DNA from: CAZIWW01 sp964543275
Lineage (GTDB): Bacteria > Patescibacteriota > Minisyncoccia > Moranbacterales > UBA11712
Direction: 5' to 3'
NCBI GenBank assembly: GCA_964543275.1
Contig: CAZIWW010000001.1
Location: forward strand, 22,097 to 86,096
Length of the DNA stretch: 64,000 bases
This document shows positions 33,971-42,004 of this stretch, in pieces. The notes under the pieces were generated by a model. The model saw only the letters and a program-made list of their open reading frames with translations. It made no database searches and was not told the origin of the DNA. Numbering within the stretch: the first letter of the stretch is position 1; every line of letters begins with the position of its first letter. The translations under genes were made by a program, and so were the position numbers.

Positions 33971-34106
33971 TTGCTCATCATACAAGCAATCGACCTAAAT
34001 GTCAATGCGGAATTGCCCGATTGCTTGTTTTTTGTGTTTGTATTTATATTACATTCGAATTATACAATTGCTTTCGAAAAATGGCAAGGCGATGGATTTA
34101 AAAAAT

Positions 34107-34115
34107 TGTGGATAA
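34107..34115 (-). promoter_or_regulatory. Perfect DnaA box
   Basis: TGTGGATAA in the spacer 33971-34166, which otherwise shows no gene or clear terminator. Confidence 0.35.
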
Positions 34116-34166
34116 TTGATTTATCAGCGCAGACGTTTATTTAGTCTTTTTTTATTTGTCATATTC

Positions 34167-37100
34167 TTATTGCCCATTCACAATTCTTTCAATTCTTACA
34201 TAGGCCCTTTTTGAAATATGCTCCGCTAAACTATAGACAACAGGGATAACCACCAATGTCAGCGCTGAAGAAACAAGCAGTCCGCCGATAACCGCGATAG
34301 CCATAGGACGCATCATTTCCGAACCTTCCTGCCGAGCCAGCGCCATTGGCAACATGCCCAAGATAGTGGTAATGGAGGTTATTAAAATCGGGCGCAGACG
34401 AGTTGTTCCGCCTTCCACTAGAGCGTCGAATTTGCTTAATCCTCTTTCGCGCAACTGGTTGACGTAGTCAATCAGCACAATAGCGTTGTTAACCACAATG
34501 CCGGCTAGCATTATAATTCCCATAAAGGAAGGCAGTGATAAAGTTTGTCCGGTTATGAACAGCGCCAAGCCTATTCCAATAAAGGCTAGCGGCAGTTCAA
34601 ACATAACAACAAAAGGATGAATTAAAGATTCAAATTGTGATGCCATTATCATATACACCAGCAAAATTCCGAGCGCTAAAGCCCAGCCCAGCGTTCCAAA
34701 TGTTTCCCGCATTTGTTTGTACGAGCCGCCATATTCAATGAAGTATCCTTGAGGCAGCCGCGTCTCGTCTGTTTTTTTCCGAATGTCGCTCATTACGCCG
34801 CCGATGTCTCTGTCAACGACGTTGGCGGTGACTGAAGCTACTCTCAATTGATCTTCGCGGTTGATTTTTATGGGTCCCTCGCCATGGGAAATTTGAGCTA
34901 CCTGCTGAAGCAGTATCCGGCTTCCGGCAGGAGTATTAATGGAAAAGTTTTTTATTCCTTCTATGTCGTTTCGGTAAGCCTCGTCGTAGCGCACTCTTAT
35001 ATCTGTTTCTTCTCCTCCCTGTCGGAATTGGGTAGCCACTGTTCCCTGCATAGAATCTTTAATCGCGGAAGCAATTTGTCCAATGGTTAAATTAAAATGG
35101 GCGGCTCGTTCGCGATCAATGTTGATAATCAGCTCCGGTTTGCCTTCGCTTAAAGTGGTGTCGGCGTCGCGCACGCCAGGCACATCCTTAATCTCTTGAG
35201 CGATCTTATCAGAAATGCTTTTTAGCTTGTCTAAATCTTTTCCGAAAACTTTAATTTCGATTGGAGAACTTGAGCCGCTTATTAAAACCTTGCCCATATC
35301 CATAAAGTTAATCTCCAAACCTCTTATTCTAGGAAGTTTTCTTCTTATCATCTCTTGAATTTCTTCGGCTGAATACTTTCTATCCATCTTGTTTTTTAGT
35401 CTAATGAAAATTTGGGCTTCGTTAGCACCAGCCGCTCCAAGTCCCGAAGCAGCGCTTTCACCTCTGCTCGCTTCATCCAAACCAGCAAAGCTGGTAACGG
35501 TTGTCACTCCTTCAATGTTAATTAAATCGCTTTCTATCTGGCTTACGACTTTATTGGTTTCCTCCAAAGATGTGCCAATGGGCATTTTAGCCATCAATAG
35601 CATCATACTTTGATCGCTGACTGGCATAAATTCAGTGCCGATAAAGGGAATTAATGCAATGGTTATTGCCAGCAGTCCGATTGTTGTTGCCATAGTCTTT
35701 AAACGATGGTTCAACGACCACCGTAAAATCTTCTTATAGACATTCTTTACTTTAACAAAATGTTTTTTGCCAGACGCTTCTTGATAATCTTCCGCCCGTT
35801 CTCTTTTCTTGAAAATCTTGGAAGCGATCATTGGCACTAAAGTCAAGGCTACAAACAAGGAAGAGAATAAAGCAAAAATAATAGTCAAGGCTAGGCCCCG
35901 GGATAATTGTCCGGTGATGCCTGTTCCAAGAGTCATTGGCACAAATACGGCCGCGGTGGTCAGAGTAGCGGCGGTGATGGCCATTCCAACTTCGTTAGAT
36001 CCAATAATAGCCGACTTTTTCCTCTGGCCTGTCTTTTCCAAATGGCGGTAGATGTTCTCAATCACCACTACCGCATTGTCAACCAGCATGCCGATTCCCA
36101 GCGCCAGCCCTCCCAGAGTCATTAAGTTTAAAGTATAGCCAACGGCATAGATGGGAATAAAGGTGGCAATTAAAGACAGAGGGATGGCCACAGCGATAGC
36201 CGCGGTCGGCCGCCAATTTCTCAAAAACAAATAAATTATCAGCACAGCCAGCAATCCGCCGATTATTCCGCTTTGCATCACAGAGCTAGTCGAAGTCTTG
36301 ATTAAATGGCTTTGATCCATTACTAGCTTGAAATCAACATCTTGGGGAAGATATTTTTCTACTTTCGGCATCTCGCTTTTAACTGCGTCGGCAACTTGAG
36401 AAGTATTGGCCCCCGATTGCTTGTTTACCAGCAACAGAACACTGTCTTTTCCATTAGTTCGAGAATAGCTTCTTGATTCCTTGTGTGTGTCAATCACTTC
36501 TGCCACATCTTTCAAATAAGTCGGGGTATTGTTATTGACCGCGATAACAATATTTTCTATCTCGGCCAAATTTTCAAATTTTCCCACCGTTCGCAAAGGA
36601 AGCTCAAGCAGTCCCTGCTCTATAAATCCGCTGGACAAATTTATGTTTTCTCCGCGCAAAACTTGAACAACTCGAGCTTGAGTTATGTTATAGGCTTCGA
36701 GTTGCGGCTTATTTAGCTTAACCAAAATCTCCCGTTCTTGACCGCCCCTCAATTCTACCGAGGACACGCCGTCTAACCTTTCAATCTTGTCCTTAACATT
36801 ATCTTCCAGAAGATTTTTCAACTCCAAAGTGGTTAAATTATCAGAAGTAACGCCGTAGCCCAACACTGGCATAGCTTCCACATCCATCTTAATCACCATT
36901 GGTTTGTTGGCGTCCGGCGGCAGTCGGTTTTCTATCAAGCCGACTTTATCTCTGATGTCTTGGGCGGCAAAGTCAATGTTAGTGCCGCTTTCAAACTCAA
37001 CCATAACTATGGAAACTCCTTCCTGGGAAATGGAGCGCAACGATTTAACGTCTTTTACGGTAGCAACCGCGTCTTCGATTGGCTTAGTAATCACGTCTTC

Positions 37101-37286
37101 AATATCTTCGGAGACCACTCCTTGGTAAGAAGTAACTACCGAAACTACAGGAAATTCAATATCGGGCAGCATATCCAGTCCCAGGCGGCCTACAGAGACA
37201 AAACCAAAAACAACAATGATCAGAACTATCATGGTTATAGTTACCGGTTTGTCGACTGAAAATTTAGGAAGATTCATATGCGTCAA
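34167..37286 (-). CDS. RND-family efflux permease
   Basis: 1039-residue inner-membrane transporter (HAE/SwrC-type) driven by the proton gradient. Features: TM1 near 14-32, two large periplasmic-type loops, 12 membrane helices. Central motif GLALGIGMLVDNAVVVIEN keeps the first Asp of the relay (the second is Asn). The TM10 region reads VVNNAIVLIDYVNQLRERG, with Asn where AcrB has Lys940. This DN/N pattern is common in the Gram-positive SwrC-like group, so it probably still works. Last gene of a TetR-headed minus-strand block and 11 bp after its fusion protein. No outer-membrane channel is seen. Confidence 0.95.
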   Translation of the reverse strand: MTHMNLPKFSVDKPVTITMIVLIIVVFGFVSVGRLGLDMLPDIEFPVVSVVTSYQGVVSEDIEDVITKPIEDAVATVKDVKSLRSISQEGVSIVMVEFESGTNIDFAAQDIRDKVGLIENRLPPDANKPMVIKMDVEAMPVLGYGVTSDNLTTLELKNLLEDNVKDKIERLDGVSSVELRGGQEREILVKLNKPQLEAYNITQARVVQVLRGENINLSSGFIEQGLLELPLRTVGKFENLAEIENIVIAVNNNTPTYLKDVAEVIDTHKESRSYSRTNGKDSVLLLVNKQSGANTSQVADAVKSEMPKVEKYLPQDVDFKLVMDQSHLIKTSTSSVMQSGIIGGLLAVLIIYLFLRNWRPTAAIAVAIPLSLIATFIPIYAVGYTLNLMTLGGLALGIGMLVDNAVVVIENIYRHLEKTGQRKKSAIIGSNEVGMAITAATLTTAAVFVPMTLGTGITGQLSRGLALTIIFALFSSLFVALTLVPMIASKIFKKRERAEDYQEASGKKHFVKVKNVYKKILRWSLNHRLKTMATTIGLLAITIALIPFIGTEFMPVSDQSMMLLMAKMPIGTSLEETNKVVSQIESDLINIEGVTTVTSFAGLDEASRGESAASGLGAAGANEAQIFIRLKNKMDRKYSAEEIQEMIRRKLPRIRGLEINFMDMGKVLISGSSSPIEIKVFGKDLDKLKSISDKIAQEIKDVPGVRDADTTLSEGKPELIINIDRERAAHFNLTIGQIASAIKDSMQGTVATQFRQGGEETDIRVRYDEAYRNDIEGIKNFSINTPAGSRILLQQVAQISHGEGPIKINREDQLRVASVTANVVDRDIGGVMSDIRKKTDETRLPQGYFIEYGGSYKQMRETFGTLGWALALGILLVYMIMASQFESLIHPFVVMFELPLAFIGIGLALFITGQTLSLPSFMGIIMLAGIVVNNAIVLIDYVNQLRERGLSKFDALVEGGTTRLRPILITSITTILGMLPMALARQEGSEMMRPMAIAVIGGLLVSSALTLVVIPVVYSLAEHISKRAYVRIERIVNGQ

Positions 37287-37297
37287 AAGTGATAAAA

Positions 37298-38425
37298 TTA
37301 TTTCCTAATTTTAACTTTGTCTCCCTCGCTCAACTTATAATTTCCATTAATTACCAATCGGTCTCCCTCGCTTAGCCCTTCAGTAACTTTTAAAGTATTG
37401 TTGTCGATGCTTTCAGTGCGGACGGGTTTAATTTCGATTTGCAGATCTTTGTTAACCGTATAAACTTTCTCGATGCCGCCTTCTTTAAATACCGCCGATC
37501 TGGGCGCTACTAACGCATTTTCTTGTTTATCGGTGACAATTTTTACATTAGCTACCATTCCCGCTTTAATTTTTCTATCCTTATTTTCAAGACGAATTTT
37601 GACGGGGAATTTTTTACTTGCAGGATCGGCTGAAGAACCAACATAATAAACCTCGCCTATAAATTTATCGTCGGGGCAGGATGCTAAATTTACCTCAACC
37701 TCTTGGCCGGAAGTTATTTTTGAAATGTCAAATTCGGTTACCCCAGCCTCGATTTTGACTTTATTACTATTGGCTATGGTGGCTATAGGAGCTTTAACGG
37801 AAGCTGTATCCCCGTTGTCTAAATTTATTTTACTTATAAAACCATCCGACGGCGCTTTGATTGAATATTTATCCAGTTGAGACTGTATATAGTCGACTTG
37901 CCCTTGGGCGGCATCCACCTGTCCCTCGGCGGCGTCGATTGATAATTCAGCCTTTTTCTTAACAGCTTTGTACGCAGAAGTGCCTTTGGCGTCTCTTTTC
38001 AGTTGTTTTTGCAGCTTTTTAGTATTTTCCGCGCTTTCTTTGGCGATTTTCAAGTTTATTTTAGCGTTTTCAAAGTTAACTAGAAGAGAGTTGTCCGGTT
38101 CTAATTTTGCTAAAATTTGTCCCTTCTTTATATAATCTCCCTCCGAATGATAAAAGTCGGCAACTTTGCCGTTTATCTCGGGATAAATTTCAACTTCTTC
38201 GAAAAATTCAGTGACGGCGGAAACGGAAATGCCTTGCGTAATAGTCTCCGGAGACATTTTTTTAACTTGAACAGCTATTGCATTTTCGCCGGATTTAAGA
38301 TTTGCGCTGGAAGCATTGTCTTCAGCTTTGCCGGTTAGCAAATAACGCGTTCCGATTCCTAAACCGGCAATTAAAATGGCGGCGAGAATTAGACGCATTT
38401 TTTTACTGCTATATGACTTTTGCAT
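37298..38425 (-). CDS. RND membrane-fusion (periplasmic adaptor) protein
   Basis: 375 residues of the HlyD/AcrA family: N-terminal membrane helix (about 10-28), two half-lipoyl motifs ('YPEINGKVADFYHSEGDYIK' and 'IKAPSDGFISKINLDNGDTA') flanking a short alpha-hairpin, then beta-barrel and membrane-proximal domains. Partners the RND permease 11 bp downstream; they very likely form one complex. The short hairpin fits a pump that does not have to reach an outer-membrane channel. Confidence 0.93.
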   Translation of the reverse strand: MQKSYSSKKMRLILAAILIAGLGIGTRYLLTGKAEDNASSANLKSGENAIAVQVKKMSPETITQGISVSAVTEFFEEVEIYPEINGKVADFYHSEGDYIKKGQILAKLEPDNSLLVNFENAKINLKIAKESAENTKKLQKQLKRDAKGTSAYKAVKKKAELSIDAAEGQVDAAQGQVDYIQSQLDKYSIKAPSDGFISKINLDNGDTASVKAPIATIANSNKVKIEAGVTEFDISKITSGQEVEVNLASCPDDKFIGEVYYVGSSADPASKKFPVKIRLENKDRKIKAGMVANVKIVTDKQENALVAPRSAVFKEGGIEKVYTVNKDLQIEIKPVRTESIDNNTLKVTEGLSEGDRLVINGNYKLSEGDKVKIRK

Positions 38426-38531
38426 AATTAATTTACTTACTGCTTATATGCGCTCTGGAGTTTCTGAAAATCCTAATAAGACTCTCTTGTTCTTTATGAT
38501 TAAGCATGGTTAAAATTTTCTGCGCGCGCTT

Positions 38532-39344
38532 TTAGACCTCCCTTGCTTTTTTGCGTAGCGATTCCTTTAATTGAGACAGTGATGTTTTTGCGGCTTTTTC
38601 TCCGGACAGGACAATATCCTCGCCATTTAAAAATTTATTCCAATATACATTGCCCTTTGGCTCTGGCGTTATAATTAGGTCCGCTTTTTGACAGCTATAA
38701 TCAGCTAAGTGGTAGCGCAGGATATTTAAGGAACTGTTGGCAATTTTCAGAAAACCCACTTTACTGTTTTGTCCGTTGCGGAAATAATGCGCTTCTGTGT
38801 TAACCGCGATAACAAAGTCGGCTCCCATATCTTTTACCGCTTTTACCGGCACAGGCAGTGATAGGCCTCCGTCGGCTAGCCGCTTTCCAAGATGTTTTAC
38901 CGGCTTGAAAACCAGTGGAGTGGAAATGCTGGCGCGGACTGCCGACGCTACTTCACCCCTGTTAAGATAAACTGTTTGGCCGTTGCCGATGTCGGTTGCT
39001 ACAGCCGTGAAAGGAATTTTTAGATCTTGAAAATTTATTTTGTCAACATAGCTTTCAATAAATTTTCTTATTTTTTCGCCTCTGATCAACCCTTGGCGCA
39101 GTGAGGGGTCAATTAATGAAAAAATTCGGCGCCAGTCGGTGTCAAACGCTATTTTTTCTATTTGCTTGATATCTTTAGTTGCCGCGTAAAAACCTCCGAC
39201 CAAAGCGCCAATACTTGAGCCAGCAATAAAATCAATCGGAATGTTGTTTTCTTCTAAGACTTTAATGATGCCAATGTGGGCTAGTCCCTTGGCGCCGCCG
39301 CTGCCTAGGGCCAAGCCTATCTTTAATCTTTTTTTATCTGTCAT
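38532..39344 (-). CDS. Patatin-like phospholipase
   Basis: 270 residues with the full catalytic set: oxyanion loop GLALGSGGAKGLAHIG, nucleophile Ser in AGSSIGALVGG, and the catalytic Asp in LADGGLSLPVP. Resembles RssA/YlbK-type bacterial patatins, soluble or membrane-peripheral esterases acting on lipids. Embedded between tetR and the RND pump genes on the same strand, which suggests coregulation, perhaps for membrane remodelling under the same signal. Function inferred from family only. Confidence 0.92.
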   Translation of the reverse strand: MTDKKRLKIGLALGSGGAKGLAHIGIIKVLEENNIPIDFIAGSSIGALVGGFYAATKDIKQIEKIAFDTDWRRIFSLIDPSLRQGLIRGEKIRKFIESYVDKINFQDLKIPFTAVATDIGNGQTVYLNRGEVASAVRASISTPLVFKPVKHLGKRLADGGLSLPVPVKAVKDMGADFVIAVNTEAHYFRNGQNSKVGFLKIANSSLNILRYHLADYSCQKADLIITPEPKGNVYWNKFLNGEDIVLSGEKAAKTSLSQLKESLRKKAREV

Positions 39345-39497
39345 GGTTTTTTAGCAATCTCTATTTCCAGCGCTTTTAATTATTTAATTATTTTATCTCT
39401 GCTTTTTTAATCTCGAAATAATAAGACTTGCCGATGTCAAGCCGGAAGGTTAGCTAGCGGATAATCAGGCAATGCCAATCAATAAAACATTGCAAGA

Positions 39498-39516
39498 CGC
39501 TCAATATAATTGAGCG
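39498..39516 (-). terminator. Hairpin after 45-residue membrane peptide gene
   Basis: Perfect 8-bp stem CGCTCAAT / ATTGAGCG with an ATA loop, about 10 bp after the stop. The T-tract that follows on the minus strand is weak, so it may be an attenuator or RNA-stability stem. Confidence 0.45.
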
Positions 39517-39526
39517 CCTGGAATAT

Positions 39527-39664
39527 CTATTGACTAAACGGCCACTTGTTTTCCGACCATGCCCAGTAGAGGTAGCCGGCAATCGCTAAAATTACTACAA
39601 CTCCAACAATAATTCCAATAGTTGTCGGACTTGACCAGCTGATGTCTGTTAAAAATGCTGGCAT
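39527..39664 (-). CDS. Small single-span membrane protein (45 residues)
   Basis: ATG ORF with a hydrophilic N-terminus (MPAFLTDISWSSPTT), one clean membrane helix (IGIIVGVVVILAIAGYLYWAW) and a short tail SENKWPFSQ. It lies between tetR and the patatin gene, same strand, 59 bp after tetR. Composition and topology make it a credible gene although short; small membrane peptides often modulate transporters such as RND pumps, which is a speculation here. Confidence 0.6.
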   Translation of the reverse strand: MPAFLTDISWSSPTTIGIIVGVVVILAIAGYLYWAWSENKWPFSQ

Positions 39665-39723
39665 TTTTTTGGTTTTTTAGCTAAATTATTAATGCCCTTA
39701 AGGCGGGCTAATCCTCGACCTAA

Positions 39724-40311
39724 TTAGAATAAAATCAAAATAATCTGATTTGAAACTTTTTCTGGGTTGATTTTTTTGTCTAGAAATGAGTATTCCAAAA
39801 GCAAAGCATCCATCATGCCGGTCAGCAATGCGGTTACTAATTTGCTATCGGCCTTTCTAGCTAATTTTTTATTTCTTAACACGTCCTCAATTAACGGTTG
39901 AATTCTCTCGGCAACCTGCTCTCTTAATTGGATAACATAATTTCTTATTTGAGAGTTGGTTGGAGAGATCTTTAGCATTAGCGCTTTGATGAGATTCTTT
40001 TCTATGAGGCCAAAGCTTAAATAGTTTCTGATAAGTTTGCGCAGTTTTCTATCAGTTGTTTTTTCGTCAAACGCTTCGGCGATGGATAAGTTTAAATTAT
40101 CAAAGACCTCGTTGAGCACCTCTTTATAAATCTCCGCTTTGCCGGTAAAGTGGTAATAAAGAGCGGCTTTGGTAATGTTAAGTTTTTTGGCAATGTCGCT
40201 CATAGAAACGCCCAGGTAACTGTGTTCTGAAAAAAGACGGCGGGCGACTTCGATGATACGCTTTTTGGTGTTCTGAAAGATTTCTTCTTGTTGCGCCTCG
40301 GTTATTTTCAT
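39724..40311 (-). CDS. TetR/AcrR-family transcriptional regulator
   Basis: 195 residues. The N-terminal helix-turn-helix is canonical ('SMSDIAKKLNITKAALYYHF'), followed by the helical ligand-binding dimer domain. The gene is preceded by a consensus promoter with an 18-bp palindrome at the transcription start, the expected autoregulatory operator. It heads a block with a membrane peptide, patatin, fusion protein and RND permease, the usual arrangement of a drug- or lipid-responsive efflux regulon. Confidence 0.93.
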   Translation of the reverse strand: MKITEAQQEEIFQNTKKRIIEVARRLFSEHSYLGVSMSDIAKKLNITKAALYYHFTGKAEIYKEVLNEVFDNLNLSIAEAFDEKTTDRKLRKLIRNYLSFGLIEKNLIKALMLKISPTNSQIRNYVIQLREQVAERIQPLIEDVLRNKKLARKADSKLVTALLTGMMDALLLEYSFLDKKINPEKVSNQIILILF

Positions 40312-40340
40312 AACTTTATAGGTTGTTATTTTATAAATCT

Positions 40341-40358
40341 ACTTACCGCTCGGTAAGT
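40341..40358. promoter_or_regulatory. TetR operator palindrome
   Basis: ACTTACCGCTCGGTAAGT: two 8-bp half sites (ACTTACCG/CGGTAAGT) around CT. It begins 7 bp downstream of the -10, covering the expected start of tetR transcription, 30 bp before the tetR ATG. Confidence 0.8.
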
Positions 40359-40365
40359 TATTTAT

Positions 40366-40395
40366 AGTGTATCAAAGTAAGTAAATGTCTGTCAA
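40366..40395 (-). promoter_or_regulatory. tetR promoter
   Basis: On the minus strand: perfect -35 TTGACA (40390-40395), 18-bp spacer, -10 TACACT (40366-40371). Confidence 0.7.
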
Positions 40396-40416
40396 GACAT
40401 CGTTTTTGTTTCTTTA

Positions 40417-40445
40417 TTGACTCACAAATCTCTTTTTATTAAGAT
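40417..40445 (+). promoter_or_regulatory. Promoter for ykuK-like gene
   Basis: TTGACT, 17 bp, TAAGAT; diverges from the tetR promoter, the two -35 boxes being 21 bp apart. A TATAAA at about 40450 is an alternative -10. Confidence 0.5.
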
Positions 40446-40460
40446 GAGATATAAAACGCT

Positions 40461-41015
40461 ATGAATAATCCAGGCTTAAAATTTATCAGTCCCACTCGAG
40501 GCCAGCTTAGCTTCAACTTAGTGCTGGAAGATATTTTTGATTTTATTAACGAGAATCCAAGGGATAAATATAAATTAATCATAGGAACCGACGCGGCGGG
40601 CAATCACACTTTAACTGAAGCAAAGCGTGGGGAAATGAGTAACGGCATTGCTAGAAAAAGTAATGGGCAAGTAGAATTCATTAGCGCGTTGATTGTTTAT
40701 AGAATAGGGAAAGGCGGGAGATATTATTGGAAAAGAAGTTTGCTGGATGATATAGTTAGTCTTCGCCAGAAAATTTATGCAGAGACGGTGCTTTCTATTG
40801 AACTGGCTCAAATGTTTTTGGAGGAGTTTGGTAAGATTTTCAGTCTGGGGGAAAATGCCAAATACGATTTTGAAATTCACCTAGATGTGGGAGAGAACGG
40901 CGAGAGCAGAAATGTAATCCGCGAAGTGGTGGGAATGGTAGCGGGAAACGGCTTTACCGCTAAAACTAAACCGGAGAGTTTTGGAGCGGCGAAGGTGGCG
41001 GATCGACACACCTAG
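40461..41015 (+). CDS. YkuK-family RNase H-like protein
   Basis: 184 residues matching the uncharacterised YkuK (DUF458) family with an RNase H-like fold. N-terminal 'FISPTRGQLSFNLVLEDI', acidic 'YKLIIGTDAAGN', the 'RIGKGGRYYWKR' strand, 'FEIHLDVGENGESRNVIREV' and C-terminal 'KPESFGAAKVADRHT'. Conserved acids (GTD, HLDVGE, VADRHT) fit a metal site, but activity has not been shown for the family as far as I know. Stands alone between the efflux block and the division cluster. Confidence 0.88.
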   Translation: MNNPGLKFISPTRGQLSFNLVLEDIFDFINENPRDKYKLIIGTDAAGNHTLTEAKRGEMSNGIARKSNGQVEFISALIVYRIGKGGRYYWKRSLLDDIVSLRQKIYAETVLSIELAQMFLEEFGKIFSLGENAKYDFEIHLDVGENGESRNVIREVVGMVAGNGFTAKTKPESFGAAKVADRHT

Positions 41016-41017
41016 AT

Positions 41018-41150
41018 GTAAACTCAAAATTCAAAACTCAAAACTCAAAACTTTGGAACTCGCTTCGCTTGCGATTGAACTTAGAAAGTTTCATGCGCGA
41101 AGCGCATACCTTAGCTTTGAGGTTTGAACTTTCAGTTTTGAGCTTCCAAA
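41018..41150. repeat. Intergenic inverted element (AACTCAAAAC units)
   Basis: AACTCAAAATTCAAAACTCA at the left; GTTTGAACTTTCAGTTTTGA at the right; a GC-rich inner hairpin (GCGAAGCG type) in the loop. Confidence 0.7.
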
Positions 41151-41159
41151 AGTGGATAA
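41151..41159 (-). promoter_or_regulatory. Near-perfect DnaA-like box
   Basis: AGTGGATAA, one mismatch to TGTGGATAA; might equally be a GTGG box for MraZ. Confidence 0.25.
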
Positions 41160-41222
41160 CCTGTGAGTAACTTTGGCAGTAGGTGGCTTATTTAAGCCAT
41201 TTTTTATTTTTATTATTAAGTG

Positions 41223-41251
41223 TTGACTAATGTTTCTAGGTGGGTTAAAAT
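41223..41251 (+). promoter_or_regulatory. mraZ (division cluster) promoter
   Basis: TTGACT, exactly 17 bp, TAAAAT. Expected start about 41258, giving a leader of about 180 nt that carries the MraZ boxes and a TACGAAT element. Confidence 0.7.
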
Positions 41252-41260
41252 TTAGCTACA

Positions 41261-41290
41261 GTGTTAGAAAGTGGATAGAAGTGGGGATAA
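41261..41290 (+). promoter_or_regulatory. MraZ operator: three 10-bp direct repeats
   Basis: GTGTTAGAAA, GTGGATAGAA and GTGGGGATAA follow one another without gaps, i.e. GTGN boxes at a strict 10-bp period, just downstream of the promoter. MraZ is known to bind tandem GTG-type repeats near its own promoter. Further GTGG copies occur at 41241 and 41303. Confidence 0.7.
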
Positions 41291-41301
41291 CTGAAAGGAA
41301 T

Positions 41302-41310
41302 TGTGGATAA
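41302..41310 (-). promoter_or_regulatory. Perfect DnaA box upstream of mraZ
   Basis: TGTGGATAA, in the leader of the division cluster. Confidence 0.35.
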
Positions 41311-41336
41311 ATCGACACTGCTCACGGCACTTGCTC

Positions 41337-41437
41337 TACGAATTACGAATCTCATACGAATATACGAACACAATTTTTTTCGTAATTCGTATATTCGTAG
41401 AGCGTCAGCGCGTTCGTAATTCGTAGAGAGTAACTAA
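41337..41437. repeat. TACGAAT-family inverted element in mraZ leader
   Basis: Left arm TACGAATTACGAATCTCATA and right arm CGTAATTCGTATATTCGTAG, then a third copy TTCGTAATTCGTAGAGAG ending at the mraZ start. Confidence 0.75.
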
Positions 41438-41872
41438 ATGTTCATCGGCGAGTATTCACATACCATAGATCCTAAAAAAAGAGTGGCTATTCCGTCCAAG
41501 TTTCGGGATGATTTTAAAGGTAGGGCGGTTATAACTAGGGGACTGGACAAATGTTTGTTTGTCTATCCGCTTCAAACTTGGGAAGATTTATCCTCTAAAT
41601 TGGGAAGTCTTCCAATGGGCGAAGCAGGAACAAGAAGTTTCGTAAGATTGATGCTGGCTGGAGCGGTGGATGTTGACATCGATAAAATGGGAAGGATTCT
41701 AGTTCCGGATTATCTAAAGGAATACGCCGGGCTTGGCAAAGAAGTGGTAATAGCCGGTCTATATAATCGTTTGGAAATCTGGGACGATAAGAAATGGAAG
41801 TCGTATAAAAAGGATGCTGAAAAAAACACGGATGAGATTGCCGAGCAGTTGGGGAAACTGGGAGTGTATTAG
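41438..41872 (+). CDS. mraZ: MraZ, DNA-binding regulator of the dcw cluster
   Basis: 144 residues with two AbrB-like SpoVT halves: 'MFIGEYSHTIDPKKRVAIPSK' with DxK/R motif and the second 'AVDVDIDKMGRILVPDYL'. Forms ring oligomers that bind direct repeats near its own promoter; such repeats are present at 41261-41290. First gene of mraZ-rsmH-ftsL-ftsI-murF. Normal length. Confidence 0.96.
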   Translation: MFIGEYSHTIDPKKRVAIPSKFRDDFKGRAVITRGLDKCLFVYPLQTWEDLSSKLGSLPMGEAGTRSFVRLMLAGAVDVDIDKMGRILVPDYLKEYAGLGKEVVIAGLYNRLEIWDDKKWKSYKKDAEKNTDEIAEQLGKLGVY

Positions 41873-42004
41873 TGTAAATGTCAAATTAAAAATTTAAAAG
41901 CTCAAATGTCAAATCAAATCCAAAATTCGAAGATAAAAAATTTAGTCGTTTGAATTTTGGATTTAGTTTGGCGTTTGGATTTTGAAATTTGGATTTATAG
42001 CAGT
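41873..42004. repeat. Intergenic inverted element (AAATCCAAAATTC units)
   Basis: Left TCAAATCAAATCCAAAATTC; right GAATTTTGGATTTAGTTTGG then GATTTTGAAATTTGGATTTA, ending just before the rsmH ATG. Confidence 0.75.

Noticed and set aside
41151..41310. DnaA boxes here as a replication origin
   Set aside because: No dnaA, dnaN or AT-rich unwinding cluster; only one perfect and one near-perfect box, best explained as regulatory or as GTGG boxes of MraZ.
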